DNA from: Planctomycetota bacterium
Lineage (GTDB): Bacteria; Planctomycetota; Planctomycetia; Gemmatales; Gemmataceae
Direction: 5' to 3'
DNA length: 55,119 bases
Assembly (NCBI GenBank): GCA_016873225.1
Contig: VGXS01000027.1
Coordinates: 1 to 55,119, forward strand
This document shows, piece by piece, positions 1 through 15,000 of this stretch (the stretch's first letter is position 1; the number at the start of each line of letters is the position of its first letter). The translations under genes were made by a program, and so were the position numbers. The notes under the pieces were generated by a model. It did no database searches. It saw only the letters and a list, made by a program, of their open reading frames with translations, and was not told where the DNA came from.

Positions 1-1
1 T

Positions 2-3000
2 GTCAGTGGCAACACGATCACGACCAGCGGCGCTTCCGGGGTTTTTGTCGACTCCGCCGTCGGCACTTCCGTCCAGTCGAACACGATCGAGGCGCCGGGA
101 TATTCGGGAATCAGCCTGGTCAACGCCTCGGGTGTTTCCCGGGTTTCCGCGAACATCATCAGGAACGCCGCGGCGGGAGTCTCGGTTTCGGGATCCGCGA
201 CCTCCGGACTCAGCGTTGAAGGCAACCAGATCAGCAAGGTGGCCACCGGCATATCAGTTATCGGCGGGTCCGGAATATCCGCGGTCGGGAATTCCCTGGG
301 CTCTGTCTCCACAACAGGCATCCTCTTCTCATCCGTGAAATCCGGATCTTCCATTCGGAACAATTCCCTGTCCGGAATCTCTGGCAAAGGCATTGTCCTT
401 GAGAATTCCTCCTCCGCCGTTGTTTCAGGCAACAACCTGTCGGCTATTGCTTCCACCGGCATCGCGATCAGCGGGTCATCCGGCGTGGAGCTTTTGGCCT
501 CCCCGGGCGACTACGCCATCGACATCCTGTCATCCAGTTTCTCGGGAAGCACGGCGATATCATCATCGGGGTCCGTCCTCCTGTCGGCTCCCCTTGGAAA
601 CCTCGTTTCCTTCTCCACGGGTGTCACCGTTTCATCGGCATCGGTGGTCCGCGTTTCCGGCGCCATTTCCTCCGCCAACGGAGCCATCACCCTTGGCGAC
701 GCCGACACCCCTGTCATTCTCGAGGGCGATACCGCCATTGATTCGGGAACCGCGGCGACCATCCTCGGTGGCGCCGTTGATGGCGCGTTCTCGCTCACCA
801 TTGCCGGTGGTGGAGCCAACCAGATTGCCTCCCAGACTGGCGCCGTGGTGCCCCTGGCGGCGTTTACGACCGCCGCGACAGGCACGATCTCCGTTTCCGG
901 TATCACTTCCACGGGTAATATCGTGCTTGGAAATCATGCGACGGTTTCCGGGGCCATTTCCAGCAACCAAGGTGGTTTCACCGCCAAGGCCGGGTTGTCG
1001 GCCCCCAACGACCTGCGCATCAACTCTCCCGCTGGCACCATCGTTCTCGAAGGCAAGGTCGCCGTGGCCGGGCGGGCCGCCTTCAAGGCGGGAGTGGCGG
1101 TCACGGCCAACAATTCAGCCAACCAATTCGGCGATGTTGTCACGGTTACCGCTCCAGCCGTGACACTTGCGGCCGGAGGATCCATTTCGACGGAATTGAT
1201 GGCGACAAACGCCAGCATATCCGCGGGCTCGAACGCGACTGTGGCCGGTAGCATCACGGGTAACCTCGATGTGACCGCGATCGGGGCCATCAACCAGTCA
1301 GGTCCGCTTTCAGTGGGGCAGCGCGCGGTGTTCTCAGCCAGGTCGACGGATGATGTCCGCCTCGACGGCTCGAACAACTTCAAAACCCTTGCCATCACGC
1401 AGGCCCGCAATGTGGTTGTCCGCGACACGGACGCGATCACCCTGGGAAACAGTTTCATCACGGGCGGTTTGTCGGTCATCGCGGGGGGAGCGATCTCCTC
1501 GGACGCCTTGAAGGTGGGTGGGTTGGCATCCTTCACCACCGGCGGGGCCGGTGCATTGTCGCTGGTTGCCAACAATGATTTCGCATCCATCGCGTTTTCC
1601 GTCGGCGGTGATGTGACCATTCGCGACACCAGCGACCTCAATTTGGTCAGTGGTGCGGCCGGTGGCGATCTCAATGTGGAATCCGCCGGATCGCTTTTTG
1701 ATTCCGGGCCGGTCACCGTTGCCGGGAATGCCAGCCTTGTCGCGGGGTCGATGAAACTCGCGAATTTCGCCGTTGCGGGGGCCGTCGCCATCAATTCCAA
1801 GGGCTACGCTCTGGTTCAAAACGCGAGCAGCTTGACGGTTTCGTCGGCCAGCGTGCTTGGCGACCTGGAATTGGTGGCAACCACTGGAAACATTTCCAAC
1901 CAGGGTCTGGTTACCGTTTCCGGAAACGCCAGCTTGGCCACCCGGTCACCTTCGGGCACGATCAGCCTGAACCAGGTTGCGGTCACCGGTTCGATCGCCT
2001 TCACCTCGGCGGGCGATGTTTTCCTCCAATCGTCGAGCCCTGTCCAATGGGCGGAAAGCGTCATTGCCGGAAACCTGGTTGTGGAGGGAGGCGGTTCCAT
2101 TACTCAAAGCGGATCGCTTTTGGTGACTGGATCCTCGAAAATATCGGCTCCTGGCAAGTCGGTCACTCTGTTTGATGGGAATAATGATTTCCGCGGGATG
2201 GTGACGGTGACGGCCGGGCCTGTGGCGATCCGAGGCTCAGGCGACTTGAATCTGTCGCTTTCAACGGGATCGGCGACGGTGAATGCCGGCGGGAAGCTGG
2301 TGATCCGAGGCGTGGTGTCCGGAGTGCTGTCGTCGAAGTCGGCGGGCGAGTTGTCGCAGTCGGGCGCCCTGGTGGTGACGGGCGACACGACGATCACCGC
2401 TCTTGGCAAGTCGGTGTCGTTGTTCGATGGGGGTAATGATTTCCGCGGGATGGTGACGGCGACGGCCGGGCCTGTGGCGATCCGTGGCTCAGGTGACTTG
2501 AATCTGTCGCTTTCAACGGGAACGGCGACGGTGGACGCCGGCGGGAAGCTGGTGATCCGAGGCGCGGTGTCCGGGTCGCTGTCGTCGAAGTCGGCGGGCG
2601 AGTTGTCGCAGTCGGGCTCCTTGGTGGTGACGGGCGACGCGACGATCACCGCTCTTGGCAAGTCGGTCACGCTGATTGATTCTGTGAATGATTTCCGCGG
2701 GATGGTAACGGTGATGGCCGGGCCTGTGGCGATCCGTGGCTCAGGTGACTTGAATCTGTCGCTTTCAACGGGATCGGCGACGGTGGACGCCGGCGGGAAG
2801 CTGGTGATCCGAGGCGTGGTGTCCGGGTCGTTGTCATCGAAGTCGGCGGGCGAGTTGTCGCAGTCGGGCGCCCTGGTGGTGACGAATGACGCGACGATCA
2901 CGGTTCCCGGCAAGTCGGTCACTCTGTTTGATGGGAATAATGATTTCCGCGGGATGGTGACGGTGACGGCCGGGCCTGTGGCGATCCGAGGCTCAGGCGA

Positions 3001-6000
3001 CTTGAATCTGTCGCTTTCAACGGGATCGGCGACGGTGGATGCGGGCGGGAAGCTTGTGATCCGAGGTGTGGTGTCCGGAGCGCTGTCGTCGAAGTCAGCG
3101 GGTGAGTTGGCGCAATCGGGTCCGCTCGTTGTGACGGGCGACGCGACGATCACGGCTCCTGGCAAGTCGGTCACGCTGATTGATTCTGTGAATGATTTCC
3201 GCGGGATGGTGACGGTCACGGCCGGGCCGTTGGCGATTCGTAGCTCAGGCGACTTGAATCTGTCGCTTTCAACGGGATCGGCGACGGTGGACGCCGGCGG
3301 GAAGCTGGTGATCCGAGGTGTGGTGTCCGGGTTGCTGTCATCGAAGTCGGCGGGTGAGTTGGCGCAATCTGGCCCGCTCGTTGTGACGGGCGATGCGACG
3401 ATCACCGCTCTTGGCAAGTCGGTGTCTCTCACGAACAGGGGGAACGACTTCCAAGGATTGGCCATAGTCGATGCTGGCCATGTCGACATGACGGATTCCA
3501 ACAATTTGAATATCGTTGTTAATGCCTCCAGATTGGATCTCAGCGCGTCTGGAAACCTGCAGTTGGCTGGATCGGTGGGTGGCGACCTTCTCGTTTCCAA
3601 CGGCGTGGGCGGTTCGACAAGCATTGGCAACCTGTTTGTCGGCGGCGGGATGGATTTGAAATCCAGCGGGCATGTGTCCAACTCGGGCTCCATCACGGTA
3701 GTCGGCAGCGGCATAGTGAGGGTTGGGCCTCAAGGAAATGTCTCCCTTGCCGGATCCAACCGGTTTGGATTCCTCGACATTGCTTCCGGCAACCAGGTAT
3801 TGGTTTCGGGCGCGACTCTGGGCGGCTTGACCGCATCCGGCGCCTCTTCCATCACCATCAGCGGCAACTCGGTGGCATCCTCCGCTGGTTTCGGCATCGA
3901 GGTACTGTCGGCCGGGTCCGTGATTATCGGCGGCAACATGGTGACGGGATCGGCCAAGGCGGGCATCGCTGTCGCCAATTCAGCCGCCGTGGATGTGCGT
4001 GACAACACCATCTCCACCAGTGCCGGTGACGGCATTTTCCTGCAAGCCGCGCCGGGTGCCCTGGTTCGGGGCAACAAGGTCAACAACGCCGGCGGCATGG
4101 GAATCCGACTCGTTGCCTTGGCGGGTGCCGATGTCTCGGGCAATACCATCGTGTCGCCGGCCCTTGATGGAATCAGCATTCCGGGAACTGAAAATCCCAA
4201 CAGGCTCTCCGGCAACATTTTCAGGGGTATTTCGTCCGGAAAGCTGTTCGTGGATGTCGGTGCCTCTGGCCAAGATCCCTACAGCCTCACGAACCTGGCG
4301 AATCCCCCCGTGGTGGTCAGCGTGACCCCGGTCGCCCAAGGGTTCATGGTGAGCGGAAGCTACCTGGGGCGTCCCAACACCGCCACGATGATTGAGTTAT
4401 TCCGCACAGGCGCCGGAGGCATTGCTGAACCCGCGGGCGTGGCGAGCGGCACCACGGATTTCCTCGGGGTGATGACCTTTGAACTTGCTGTGAAAGGCGG
4501 CGCCCAAGGCGACGGCTTCCGAGCCATCGCGACAAGCCCCACGCAATCATCCGAGATGTCACCCGAACTGCGGGACGGAAAATCGCTTGCGGTGGTTGTC
4601 CGCGACGGGTCCGGCCAAAGCGTGATGAACAACGAACCCTATGCCGCGGCGGTCAGGTTCGCGGTCACGGATCCCGCGGGCGTGGTTGTGCCCTATGTTC
4701 CCGTGCGCCTGACGCTGCCGGCGGCCGGAGTTTCATCCGCCTTTGGTGACGGCGCGACCATGGTTCGTGGCATCTATGGAGTCCGTGACGCGTTTGTTGT
4801 CGCTGATGCCGGGGGTGTGGCCACCGCCCCTTCCATCAAGGCGGGAGCTGTTGCCGGTGATTTTGCGATCAAGGCGGTGGTGGGACAGGGCGGCGGCGTG
4901 ATGGCCACCGCCGGGCTGGAAATACGGCCTCCGGCTCCGCTGGTGCTAGATGCCGCCGTGCCGGGAGCCAAACCTTCGGATCCCGGCGCCATCAGCGGCG
5001 AGGCTTATCCGGGAAGCCTTGTAAGGATCTACCGCGCCGGTTCGGGTGCCTTGGTGGCATCGAGCCAGCTCAGCCCCGGCCAGTCAGCCTTCAGCATCAC
5101 CTTGCCGGCCGCGGCCGAGAATGACCGCGGGGAACGCTGGATCGTGACGGCCACTTATGACGGGAACCTGGCCAACCTGTCCGATCAGACGGCGGGAAAT
5201 GAGTCGAACAAACTTGCCGTCGCCGAGGCCCCTTTCAGGGAACTTTATCTCAACGCGGCGTCCATTCCTGTTTCGGGTGCCGTGTCGGCCGGCGCTTCGG
5301 TCGCGATCAGCCGCAACACCAAGGCGCTGGCCGCCACGAGCGCGCCGTATCTGCTCGTGGCAACCGACTTCGCGACGGGTGCCGGCGGTTGGACATCCCA
5401 GCCGGGGGGTGGCGTGGTCCATGTCGGGGCCGATCAGGTCGACGACGGATCGTTGTCGATGCAGCCGTCGGCTCCCTCGGGTCCGCGTTATTTCGCCGCG
5501 CCGGTGTCCTATCTGGGGAACAAGTCGGCATTCCTGGGAGGCAGCCTGTCATTTTCGCTGCGCTCGCCCATTCCGGGAGCAGGCCCGGTTGATGTGATGA
5601 TTCAGGGAGCTGGTTTGACGCTTATCCGTGTCGTCGGAGTCCAACCGGGCGTCTCATGGCGAAACTACTCGGCCTCCCTCCTGCCGGATGGAATGTGGCG
5701 TGTGGGCGAATCCAACGGCCCAGCCGCGACACGCGACCAGTTGGCCTTGGTGCTCGGATCGCTCGAGTCGTTGCTTATCCGGGGGACTGATGATGCCGGA
5801 ATGAAGACCTTCGGGCTTGATTCGGTTGCCATGGAGGGGCCGGGCGCGGTCGCTTACGGATTGTCGCTCGACCTGGTGCGAAACGCCAAGAACCAGTTCG
5901 TGCTGGTGGAGACCAACCGGTTCGGCAACATTTCCGGAACCACGATCCTTCCGCTGGTGACGGAGGATTCCATCGCGCCTCGTTCCCCCGCCTTTGTCTC

Positions 6001-9000
6001 CGTTGTCGGCGATTCCAATGTCGATGGCGACCAGGTGCTCAACAAGAACCGCCTCACGCTGGTGGCCACCGCCGACCCCAACGCGCATCCGCTCGCGCTT
6101 GCCTCCATGAACCAGGCCGTCCGGATTTTCCGCGACGGCGTCCAGGTCGGCATGGTGACGGCCGCCGCCGATGGCTCATGGTCGTTTTCCGATCCGGCCA
6201 CCTTGCCGGACGGGGTGTATTCCTATTCGGCGACAGCCACGGATCGCGCCGGCAACGAGTCGGTGAGATCGCTGGTGTTCAAGGTGGTGGTCGATACCAC
6301 CAATCCGCGTTCTCCCTCGAATTTTTCCATCACCCCCGACACGGGATTGGTTGGCGACAGCGTCACGAATGTTGCCGCCCCCCGTTTTTCCGGACAAGCC
6401 GAGCCGGGAAGCCTTGTGGAAGTTTTCGAGGAACGCGTGTTCCTGGGATCCGCCTTGGCCGATACCCGCGGCCGTTGGGGAATCGACCTGCCCTCGTTGG
6501 GCAATGGCACCCATGTCGTTGGCGTTCGTTCGACCGACCTGGCAGGCAACGCTTCCGACATGGCCTTCCACACCATTGTGATCGACGCCTCCGGGCCCTC
6601 GACGCCCTCCATCGGCAAGATCATCGAGGACAGCGGCGAGGATTCCTCCGACGGCGTGACCAATGTCCGGCGCCTCACCCTGGAAGGCACCGGGGAACCG
6701 GGGAACTTCATCAGCCTGACGCGCAACGGCTCAAGGTTCGGCCAGGCCATCGTGGGGGCCGATGGGATTTGGAGGTTCGACGCGACATCGACGGAACTTC
6801 TCGACGGCACCCACGCGTTCGTTGCCACGGCTTCCGACCTTGCCGGCAACCAGTCGGAGGCGACGCAGGCGTTCACCGTGGTGGTTGACACGCGCGCTCC
6901 GCTGGCGCCCCGCGCCTCCGGGATCACGCCCGACACCGGAAACCCCACCGACAGGATCACCTCGGTGGCCAATCCCGTGGCGCAGGGCACCGCCGAACCC
7001 AACGCGCGGGTCCTGGTGTTCCTGAATTCCCAGCCGATAGGAACGGCGCGTGCCGATTCCCTGGGGGCATGGTCGTTGCAGTTGCCCGCGCTGCAACCTG
7101 GCGCATACTCCGTTTCGGTCAGGGCGATTGACAGGGCGGGCAACGCCTCGCCCGACTCGCTGCCCATGGCCGTGACAATCGACTCCGCGCTTCCCACTTC
7201 TCCATCGATCACCGGCATCAGCAACGACACGGGAAGCAGCGCGACGGACCTCGTCACGAGGGCCACCGGTTTCTCCATCCTTGGAACCTCGGCGCCCAAC
7301 CTCTCCGTGCTGGTCTATCGTGGCGATACCTTGCTGGGCCAGACGAAGGCGACCGAGGCAGGGACATTTTCCTACACCGTCTCGGGGTTGGCCCAAGGCG
7401 ACCACCAGTTCTCCGCGGAATCGGTCAACGCGGCGGGCAGCAATTCGGGCCGCGGCGGCGTTCTTGGCGTGCGGGTCGACACAACCGCCCCGGGAACACC
7501 CCTCGCCATATTCATATCGGACGATCTTGGCGCGAATCCAAGCGACCTTCTCACTTCCGACAACACTCTTACGCTAGGGGGAATGTCGGAATCCGGGGCG
7601 CTGGTGGAGGTGCAATTCGCCGGGCAGCTTCGCCGGGCCTTGGCGGATGAAAATGGAAAGTTCCGGGTCTCATTTGAAGACATGGCCTTGCCCGATGGTT
7701 CCTACCCCGCGCAAATCCTGGCTTTTGATGTCGCCGGCAACCGGTCGGCGCGTGCCGCGGCCGCGACCGTCCGCATCGACACGGGCGCTCCGGCCCTTGC
7801 CGTGGCCCGCTTGGAGACCGACACGGGTGCCAGCGCGACCGACTACATCACGAGCGACACCACGCCCACCTTGATCGGAACCGCCGAGGCGGGCGCCCTT
7901 GTTGTCGCCAGGATTGCCGGCGCCAATATCGGCCTGCCCGTGTTCGCCGACGCCCGCGGAGGTTGGGTCCTGCCGCTGGGTGAACTCCCTTCAGGCACCT
8001 ACGACCTGCAAATTGTCGCCACTGATGCCGCCGGCAACTCCACGACGGCGAATGTCAGCCTTGTCGTCGACGCGGTCAGTCCTCCCAACGCCACGGCTTT
8101 CTCCATCTCCCCCGACACCGGAACGCCCGGTGACTTCACCACTTCCTCGAGCGAGGTCGTGCTTTCCGGAAACGCGGAACCCGGGGCGTTGATCCATGTG
8201 AAGGTGAACGGGGTATCACAGCCATTCGTGGCCGCTTCGGCCAACAGCGATTGGTCCATTCGCATCAGGCTGCCAGTCGAGGGCGACAACAAGATTTGGG
8301 TCTCGGTGATCGATGCCGCGGGCAATCCGTGTGATGCCAGCAGTTTCCTTGTGAAACGGGACAGCCAGTCGCCCCAGGCGCCGGTGCTGGCGCGCATTTC
8401 ACCCGACACGGGCTTCTCCGACACCGACCGGGTGACCTCCGCTGAGCTTGTCACCATCAGCGGTTTCGCCGAGTCGGGCTCAATGGTTTCGATCACCATG
8501 AACGGCATTGGGGCGGGATCGGCCAAGGCCACGGGCGATGGCGCTTGGTCGTTCGTGTTGCCATCGCTGGCGGCATCGGGATCGTATGCCGTGGCTGTTC
8601 AGGCCACCGATGCGGCGGGCAACTTGTCTCCGTCGACAACCTTCTCCATCGTGCGTGACGCCGCGGCGCCCGCCACGGCCATCGTCGACGGGATCCTCGA
8701 TGGAAACATCGTGGATGCCGATGGACTGACCGCCAATGCCGCTCCCACTATTCGGGGCCGTTCCGAACCTTTCGCCCGGGTGTTCGTGGCGATCGACAAC
8801 GGCAGTTTCAGCAGCACAATCGCCAATGGCGAGGGAATATGGTTCGTGACGCCGGGGAGCCTTGAGGATGGTGTCCATGCCATCGTGGCCCGAGTCGAGG
8901 ACGCGGCCGGCAACAGGGCCGAGTTGTCCGCGCCTTGCTTCTTCACGATCGACACGAGCCCTCCCGTTGCCCCGGGCATTGATTCGGTATCCCCGGATAA

Positions 9001-12000
9001 TGGCTTTTTCGCAGACGATGGTGTCATTTCCTCGAGCTTGATCACCGTTTCCGGGCATGCCGAACCGGGTTCCCGGCTTCGCGTCAAGTTCGGGAACCTC
9101 GCGGTGTCGGACTCCACGGTCCCCGCCGATGGAAAATGGAAAGCTGATTTCCAGGGAGTGCCCGACGGCAGCTACCTGCTTGAGGCCCTGACGGTTGATA
9201 TCGCCGGCAACCAAGCCTCCGCCGGCGCCCGCGTCGTCAAGGTGGATACACTCGCGCCTGCGGCGCCCGGCGGCCTTGCCATTGATACGGACACCGGGAC
9301 CAACCCGCTGGATGGCGTCACCCGCATCCGGCCCGCTTTCCTGTCGGGCAAGGGTGAGGCGGGCGCCCGCGTCATGGTTTCCATTCCCGCGCTTGGCAAG
9401 GAATGGTCGTCGATCATCGGTGCCGATGGCGCTTGGAAGGCGCCCATTCCCGAGCTCCCCGAGGGATCGACCACCTTCCTCATCCAGCAAACGGATCCCG
9501 CCGGCAACTCATCCGCAACCGCGAATTTCGTTGTCAACCTCGACTCAACAGCTCCTGATCGTCCCTCGATCACCGGGGCGCGGGGCGCGGTGAGCGCCCT
9601 CCCGGTGGTTTCCGGAGCGCCTTTGTCATCCTCCTTGCCTTGGCTATCCGGGCGGGCCGAGGCGGGGGCCAGGGTTCGCGTCGAGGTCCGCTCGGCGACG
9701 GCCGTGGCTTCCTCGGGGGTGGTCTTATCCGACGATGGAGGGCGTTGGCTCTTCACGCCGTCGCGCGCGCTCGCTGACAACTCGTATTCGGTGACCGTGA
9801 TCGCCATCGACGCCGCGGGCAACGAATCGGAAGCCAGTTCCGCTTTCACCCTGTCGCTTGACACACGCGCCCCGTCGGCGCCCACCGTGTCGGCCGTGGG
9901 ACCCGACACCGGAGCCAGCAGCACCGACAATCTCACCCGTGAGGCGACGCGCATTGTCGGGTTGGCCGAGGCCGGCGCCACTGTCCGCTTCTTCGAGATC
10001 TTGCCCGATGGCGGCCGCCTGCCTTTGGGCGAGGCGGTCGCCGGGGCGGACCGCAAGGTGGAGTTGATGCTCACGGGTTCGGGACTTTCCCACGGAATCC
10101 ATCAACTCATCGCCGTCGCCACCGACCCGGCGGGCAACACCGGACCTGAATCGGCCGCGCGGCAGGTCGAGGTTGACGCCATCGCTCCCGATACCCCGGA
10201 GATTGTTCTGGTTTCCGACGACAGCGGACTGCCCGGTGACGGCATCACCAACGACACGACACCCACCATTTCCGGTGTCGCCGAACCGGGCGCCACCGTG
10301 TTTGTTCGCGCCGGAGGGCCTGACGCCCCTGCCAAGACCGCAGTTGCCGGCGAGGATGGTTCCTGGTCGGTCACCCTGTCGTTGGCCGAGGGACGCCACT
10401 TGATCGAAATCCGCGCCGTCGATCGGGCGGGCAACGCCAGCGCCATACCCGCCATGCGCTCGCTGGTCATCGACAAGTCGGCTCCCGCCATGCCATCGTC
10501 GCTGTCCGTTTCACCCGACACGGGACGGTTGGCCACGGACGCCATCACCTCAAATAACCTCCCCGAGATATCCGGAAAAGCGGAAGCGGGATCGGTTGTC
10601 TCGATTCGTTGTGTTCCGGTGGCGACCGGCGTGCCGTTCGAATTCGGCACCGTGACGGTGAGCGAAAGCGGCGGCTGGGTGGTTTCCGCGCCTGGGGCGC
10701 TTGATGACGGCAAATACCAGTTCGAGATCGACGCGAGGGATTTGGCCGGGAACATTTCCGCCAAGGCCCGCCTCACAATGGTCATCGACACCACGGCACC
10801 GGTGGCGGAAATTTCCTTCCCCGCCAATATGGGCCATTACAACCTCAAGGGTTGGACGGGCGCGATCAAGGGAACGGCCCAATCCCTCAACGGTTCCGCG
10901 GTGGCCAGGGTCACGGTCACTGTCACCGACAGCCTCGGACGGCATTACAACGGTTCCGAATTCCAGGCTGACCTAGCCTCCGTCGTGGCCACGGGAACCG
11001 GATTGTGGTCGCTGGCGCTTCCGGCCTCCGCCTTGTCCACAGGGCATTCGTACACGGTTTCGGTGGTGGCCGAGGACTTGGCGGGAAATCTGGATGCGCC
11101 CCGAGTTGTGAGCTTCGATTTCGACACCGGGGCTCCCGTACCCGTGCTGACAGCCCAGCCAGCCCCGACCAACCTCGGCAGCCAGATGCTCCTCATCGAT
11201 TTCGGCGAACCGGTGCGATCTTTCCCCGTGGATCGGGTGGTCACTTCCGAGGGACTCAAGGTCGAACTGGCTAGCGAGGATACAGCCTCAGGCAAGTTCA
11301 CACTGGCCCTCACCCCTAGCCGCGAGGGCGCCTTCGGCATCAAGCTCGCGGCCGGTTCCGTGCTCGACCTCGCGGGCAATGTCGCGCCCGCCATCGCCTT
11401 CAACTCGGTCTTTGACATCTCGACAGCGTCTTCCAACGCCCAGCCACTGGAGTTCAGCGCCGGGCAGGCTGGTTGGTCCGGCGTGTTTTCGCAGGCTGGC
11501 GACCAGGACTGGTTCCGAATCACGGCACCGGCCACAGGCGGGCTTTCCATCAGCCTCACCGGGGCGAGGGCCCTTGGAACAACCCTGCGCATCGTGGACG
11601 CGGGCGGAGAAACCGTCGCCCTGGCCGACAACTCCTCAAGCGCCTCCAGTTCCCTGCGCGCCAATGTCGCCTCGGGCCAGCAATTGTTTGTCGTCGCCGA
11701 GACCCGTGGCGTGTCCTCGGGCGCCTACACCTTGTCGATGTCCCTGGGCGGCCTCTTCCTTGACGACTTCGGCGACACGGCGCCCGAGGCCGGTGGATTG
11801 GTCGCCACGGGTGTCGGCACATTCACGCTCCGCGGGGAAATCAACAAGGCCGGTGATGTCGATTACTTCCGGTTCGTGGCGCCGGCCACGGGGATGATCA
11901 CCTTCACCGCGACTCCCACGGGTTCGGCGACGCTGGTGCCGTCGCTTGCCGGCGGTGTACTGGAGGCTCAATTCACCACGCAATCCGAGCAGGAATCCAG

Positions 12001-15000
12001 GATTTTGGGCGAGGCCATCATCAGGTTCCCGGTCGTGGCCAACATCGCCTACCTTGTCAAAGTCGGCTCACACGCCACATCCGGCGTCGAGGCCTCGGGT
12101 GGCTACCTGCTGGAATCGACCTTCGTCGCCGCTGGCGATGAGGCGGTTGATGACCAGTCGGGTCCATCGCGCAAGATCGACCTGGTTTCCTCCCCCGTGG
12201 CCCCCGAGCTTTCCATGCGGCTGGAGGCCGCGGCCGATGCCGATGGCTTCGATATCGCCCTGCCGCAGGCCGGTGGCAGGATCCTTCTCGCGGTCGCCGC
12301 CGATTTCCCCGCCATGGTGGTTGTCGGGGCCGGAAAAGACGCCAAGACATTCACGGTGGCGGATGGTCGCGTGCTGGCCGAGGGTGTTTTCGGATCCGGA
12401 AAAACGGTTCCCGTCAGGATCTTTTCAAATGGCCAGGCTGGCGCGTACTCGGTGACCGCGGCTCTTGACGAGAGGCCCTCGACCGCGGGCGAAGCGCCCG
12501 TTTTCGACCCGGGTCCAACCGGGCAGGTGATCAGCGGCCTTTCCATACCGCTTCCGGGAGATGTTGATTTCTCAGGCATTATGGCGCGAAGCAATGGCAA
12601 GGTGATTGTTCGGCTCGATCCGGTGGGCGAGGTATTCGGAGCCGGCTTGCAAATTGTTTCGTCGTCCGGCGCGGTTCTCGGCGGCGCCAGGCTCAACGAG
12701 GACTTCAGCCTGCAGGCGACCGCCACGGTTTCCGCCGGCCAAACGGTGTTCGCGCGCGTCATCGGCGCCAATGGTTCCACCGGCCAGTACCGCCTGGCGC
12801 TGAGGCAGGTGCCGGATGATCATGCCGATGAGCTCGGCCAAGGCACACCCCTGGCCGGTGTGTCGAATGGCACCTTGGATTACGCGGGTGACCGGGACTT
12901 CTTCGTCTTCACGGCAAGCGAGGCCGGCCCTCATCTGGTGAGGGCGCGGGCGGTTGCGGGGGAGCGGACTGAACCGTTCCTGTCGGTTTACCGCGAGGGA
13001 GTCGCCGCCCCGGTTGCGAGCGTGGATGCCGAGGCTCCCGATGCCAATGGCCTCGTCACCTTGGACTTGGCGGCCGGCGAAAGGATCTTCATCGAGGTCG
13101 CGGGCCTTGGCCGGTTGGGCCGTTATTCGGTGCAGGCGGCTCCCGACCGTGTCGCCGCCACGGACGACCATCCCGACACCATCAACCTGGGCCGGTTGGC
13201 CGGTCCGGGTTCGCGCATCGTCCCCGGGACCGCCACCTCCGGTGTCATCAGCCCCGAATCGGATGCCGATTACCTTGGTTTCTCACTGACCGAATCCGGA
13301 ACATACACGCTGTCCGCCGACGCGGCTACGGGGGGCAAGCTGGATCCAAGGCTGGCCCTTTTCCAGCGGGACGCGGCCGGAAATTGGCATCTCCTCGCTT
13401 CCGACGACGATGGGGGCGAGGGCGCCAACGCGCTGATCTTCCAGGCGTTGGAACCGGGCGAATACCTGGCGAGGGTGGCCGCCTCCCGCGGCACGGCGGG
13501 CGCCTATCGCGTCGGGCTCACGCGATTCGTGACGCAGGCCCAAACCACCGCCGACGACGCTCCCGACAGCGCCACCCAGGCGCGGGCCGTTGAATTCACC
13601 GGCATCCCCAACGGCGAGAAGGCCGTGGTATCGGCCCGCATCGACCGTGGCGCCGACCTCGACTTCTTCAGCCTGACACCATCGAAGGATGGCAGCCTTG
13701 TCATTTCGGTGGCGGCCGTGTCCGGCGGGCTGGATCCGGTGCTTTCCTATTCCTCGGCTAGCGAGAACCTGACGAACGACAACGCCGGGCCCGGCATCCT
13801 CGACTCGAGGATCCTGGTCGAGGCGGTGGCCGGAAGGCCGATTATCCTGTCGGTCGCGAGTTTCGGATTCACCACGGGGGCTTACACCCTCACGGCCACG
13901 GTTCTCGAGCGTCCCGAGGACGACCATGGCCAGACGGCCGCCAGCGCCACGACTCTCCGTGGCGACGCCCTGCAGGGGAACCTCGAGTATGTGGGCGACC
14001 GCGATGTGTTCCGTTATGAGCCCGCTTTCGCCGGCATCTTGACGATCAAGCTCAATACTGTGAGCGGTGTCGCCAATCCGCGCCTGCGAATCCTGGATGG
14101 CCAGGGATCGACGCTCGCCGAGGATGTGGCCGGCGGCGACGGGCTCAACAGCCTGCTCACCGCCCGCGTGGCCGCCGGTACCCCCCTGTTCATCGAGGCC
14201 TCCTCGGCGCTGGGTGAAACAGGCTCCTACCGCCTTGCCGTCGACCTTGCCGATGATGATTTCGGAAATGATCCCGCCGGCGCCTACGCCGTCGAGGTGG
14301 CCGGCAACGCCTCGGTGATCCAGGGGCGGATCAACACCACGGGCAACCGCCCCGATGGTTCCGCGCGCCCCGCCGATGCCGACTGGTTCCGATTCCGCGC
14401 CGACCGCAACGGCCTTGTCAGCTTCCGCGCCGATGCCAGTGACGGCCTCGACCCCTACCTGTTCGTCTACAACTCGAGCCTCGACCTGATCGGCAGCCAG
14501 GACAACCGGTCGGCCACCGACCACGGATCGACCGTGCCGATGAATGTCATCGAAGGGCACACCTACTATGTCCGCGTCGTTGGATCGTCCGGAACGGCGG
14601 GCGCCTATTTGCTCGAGGCGCGGCCCGTCGTGGATGACTTCGGCAATTCCGCCGAGTCCTCCTCCCCCCTCACCCTGGATCAATCGGGCCAGGCCGCGGT
14701 TTCCGGAGCGATCAATTCCGCCTTCGACCGTGACTGGTTCAGGTTCACTCCCGAGGCCGACGGCCGGGTCTCCGTGCGCCTTGCCGCCGCGGCGGGCTCG
14801 GGCCTCGACTCCAACCTGGCGGCGTTCGACTCCGCCGGCAGGCTCATCGTCGCCAATGATGATTCATCGGATGGCACCGGCGACAGCGTGGTGGAATTTT
14901 CCGTCCAGGCCGGGCAGTCGTATTACCTGAGGGCCCAGGGATTCGGAGCCAGCGAGGGAGCCTACGAGCTTGTGCTCACGCCCGTCGCCGAGGTTGGCGA

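Noticed and set aside
2153..3412. 252-bp repeats as a mobile or satellite element
   Set aside because: All copies are in frame within one protein and keep an exact 84-residue period, with no terminal inverted repeats or transposase.
2104..3714. Antisense 536-residue open frame opposite the 252-bp repeats
   Set aside because: It mirrors the sense repeats and has no start signal or family pattern; it is a shadow of GC-rich coding DNA.
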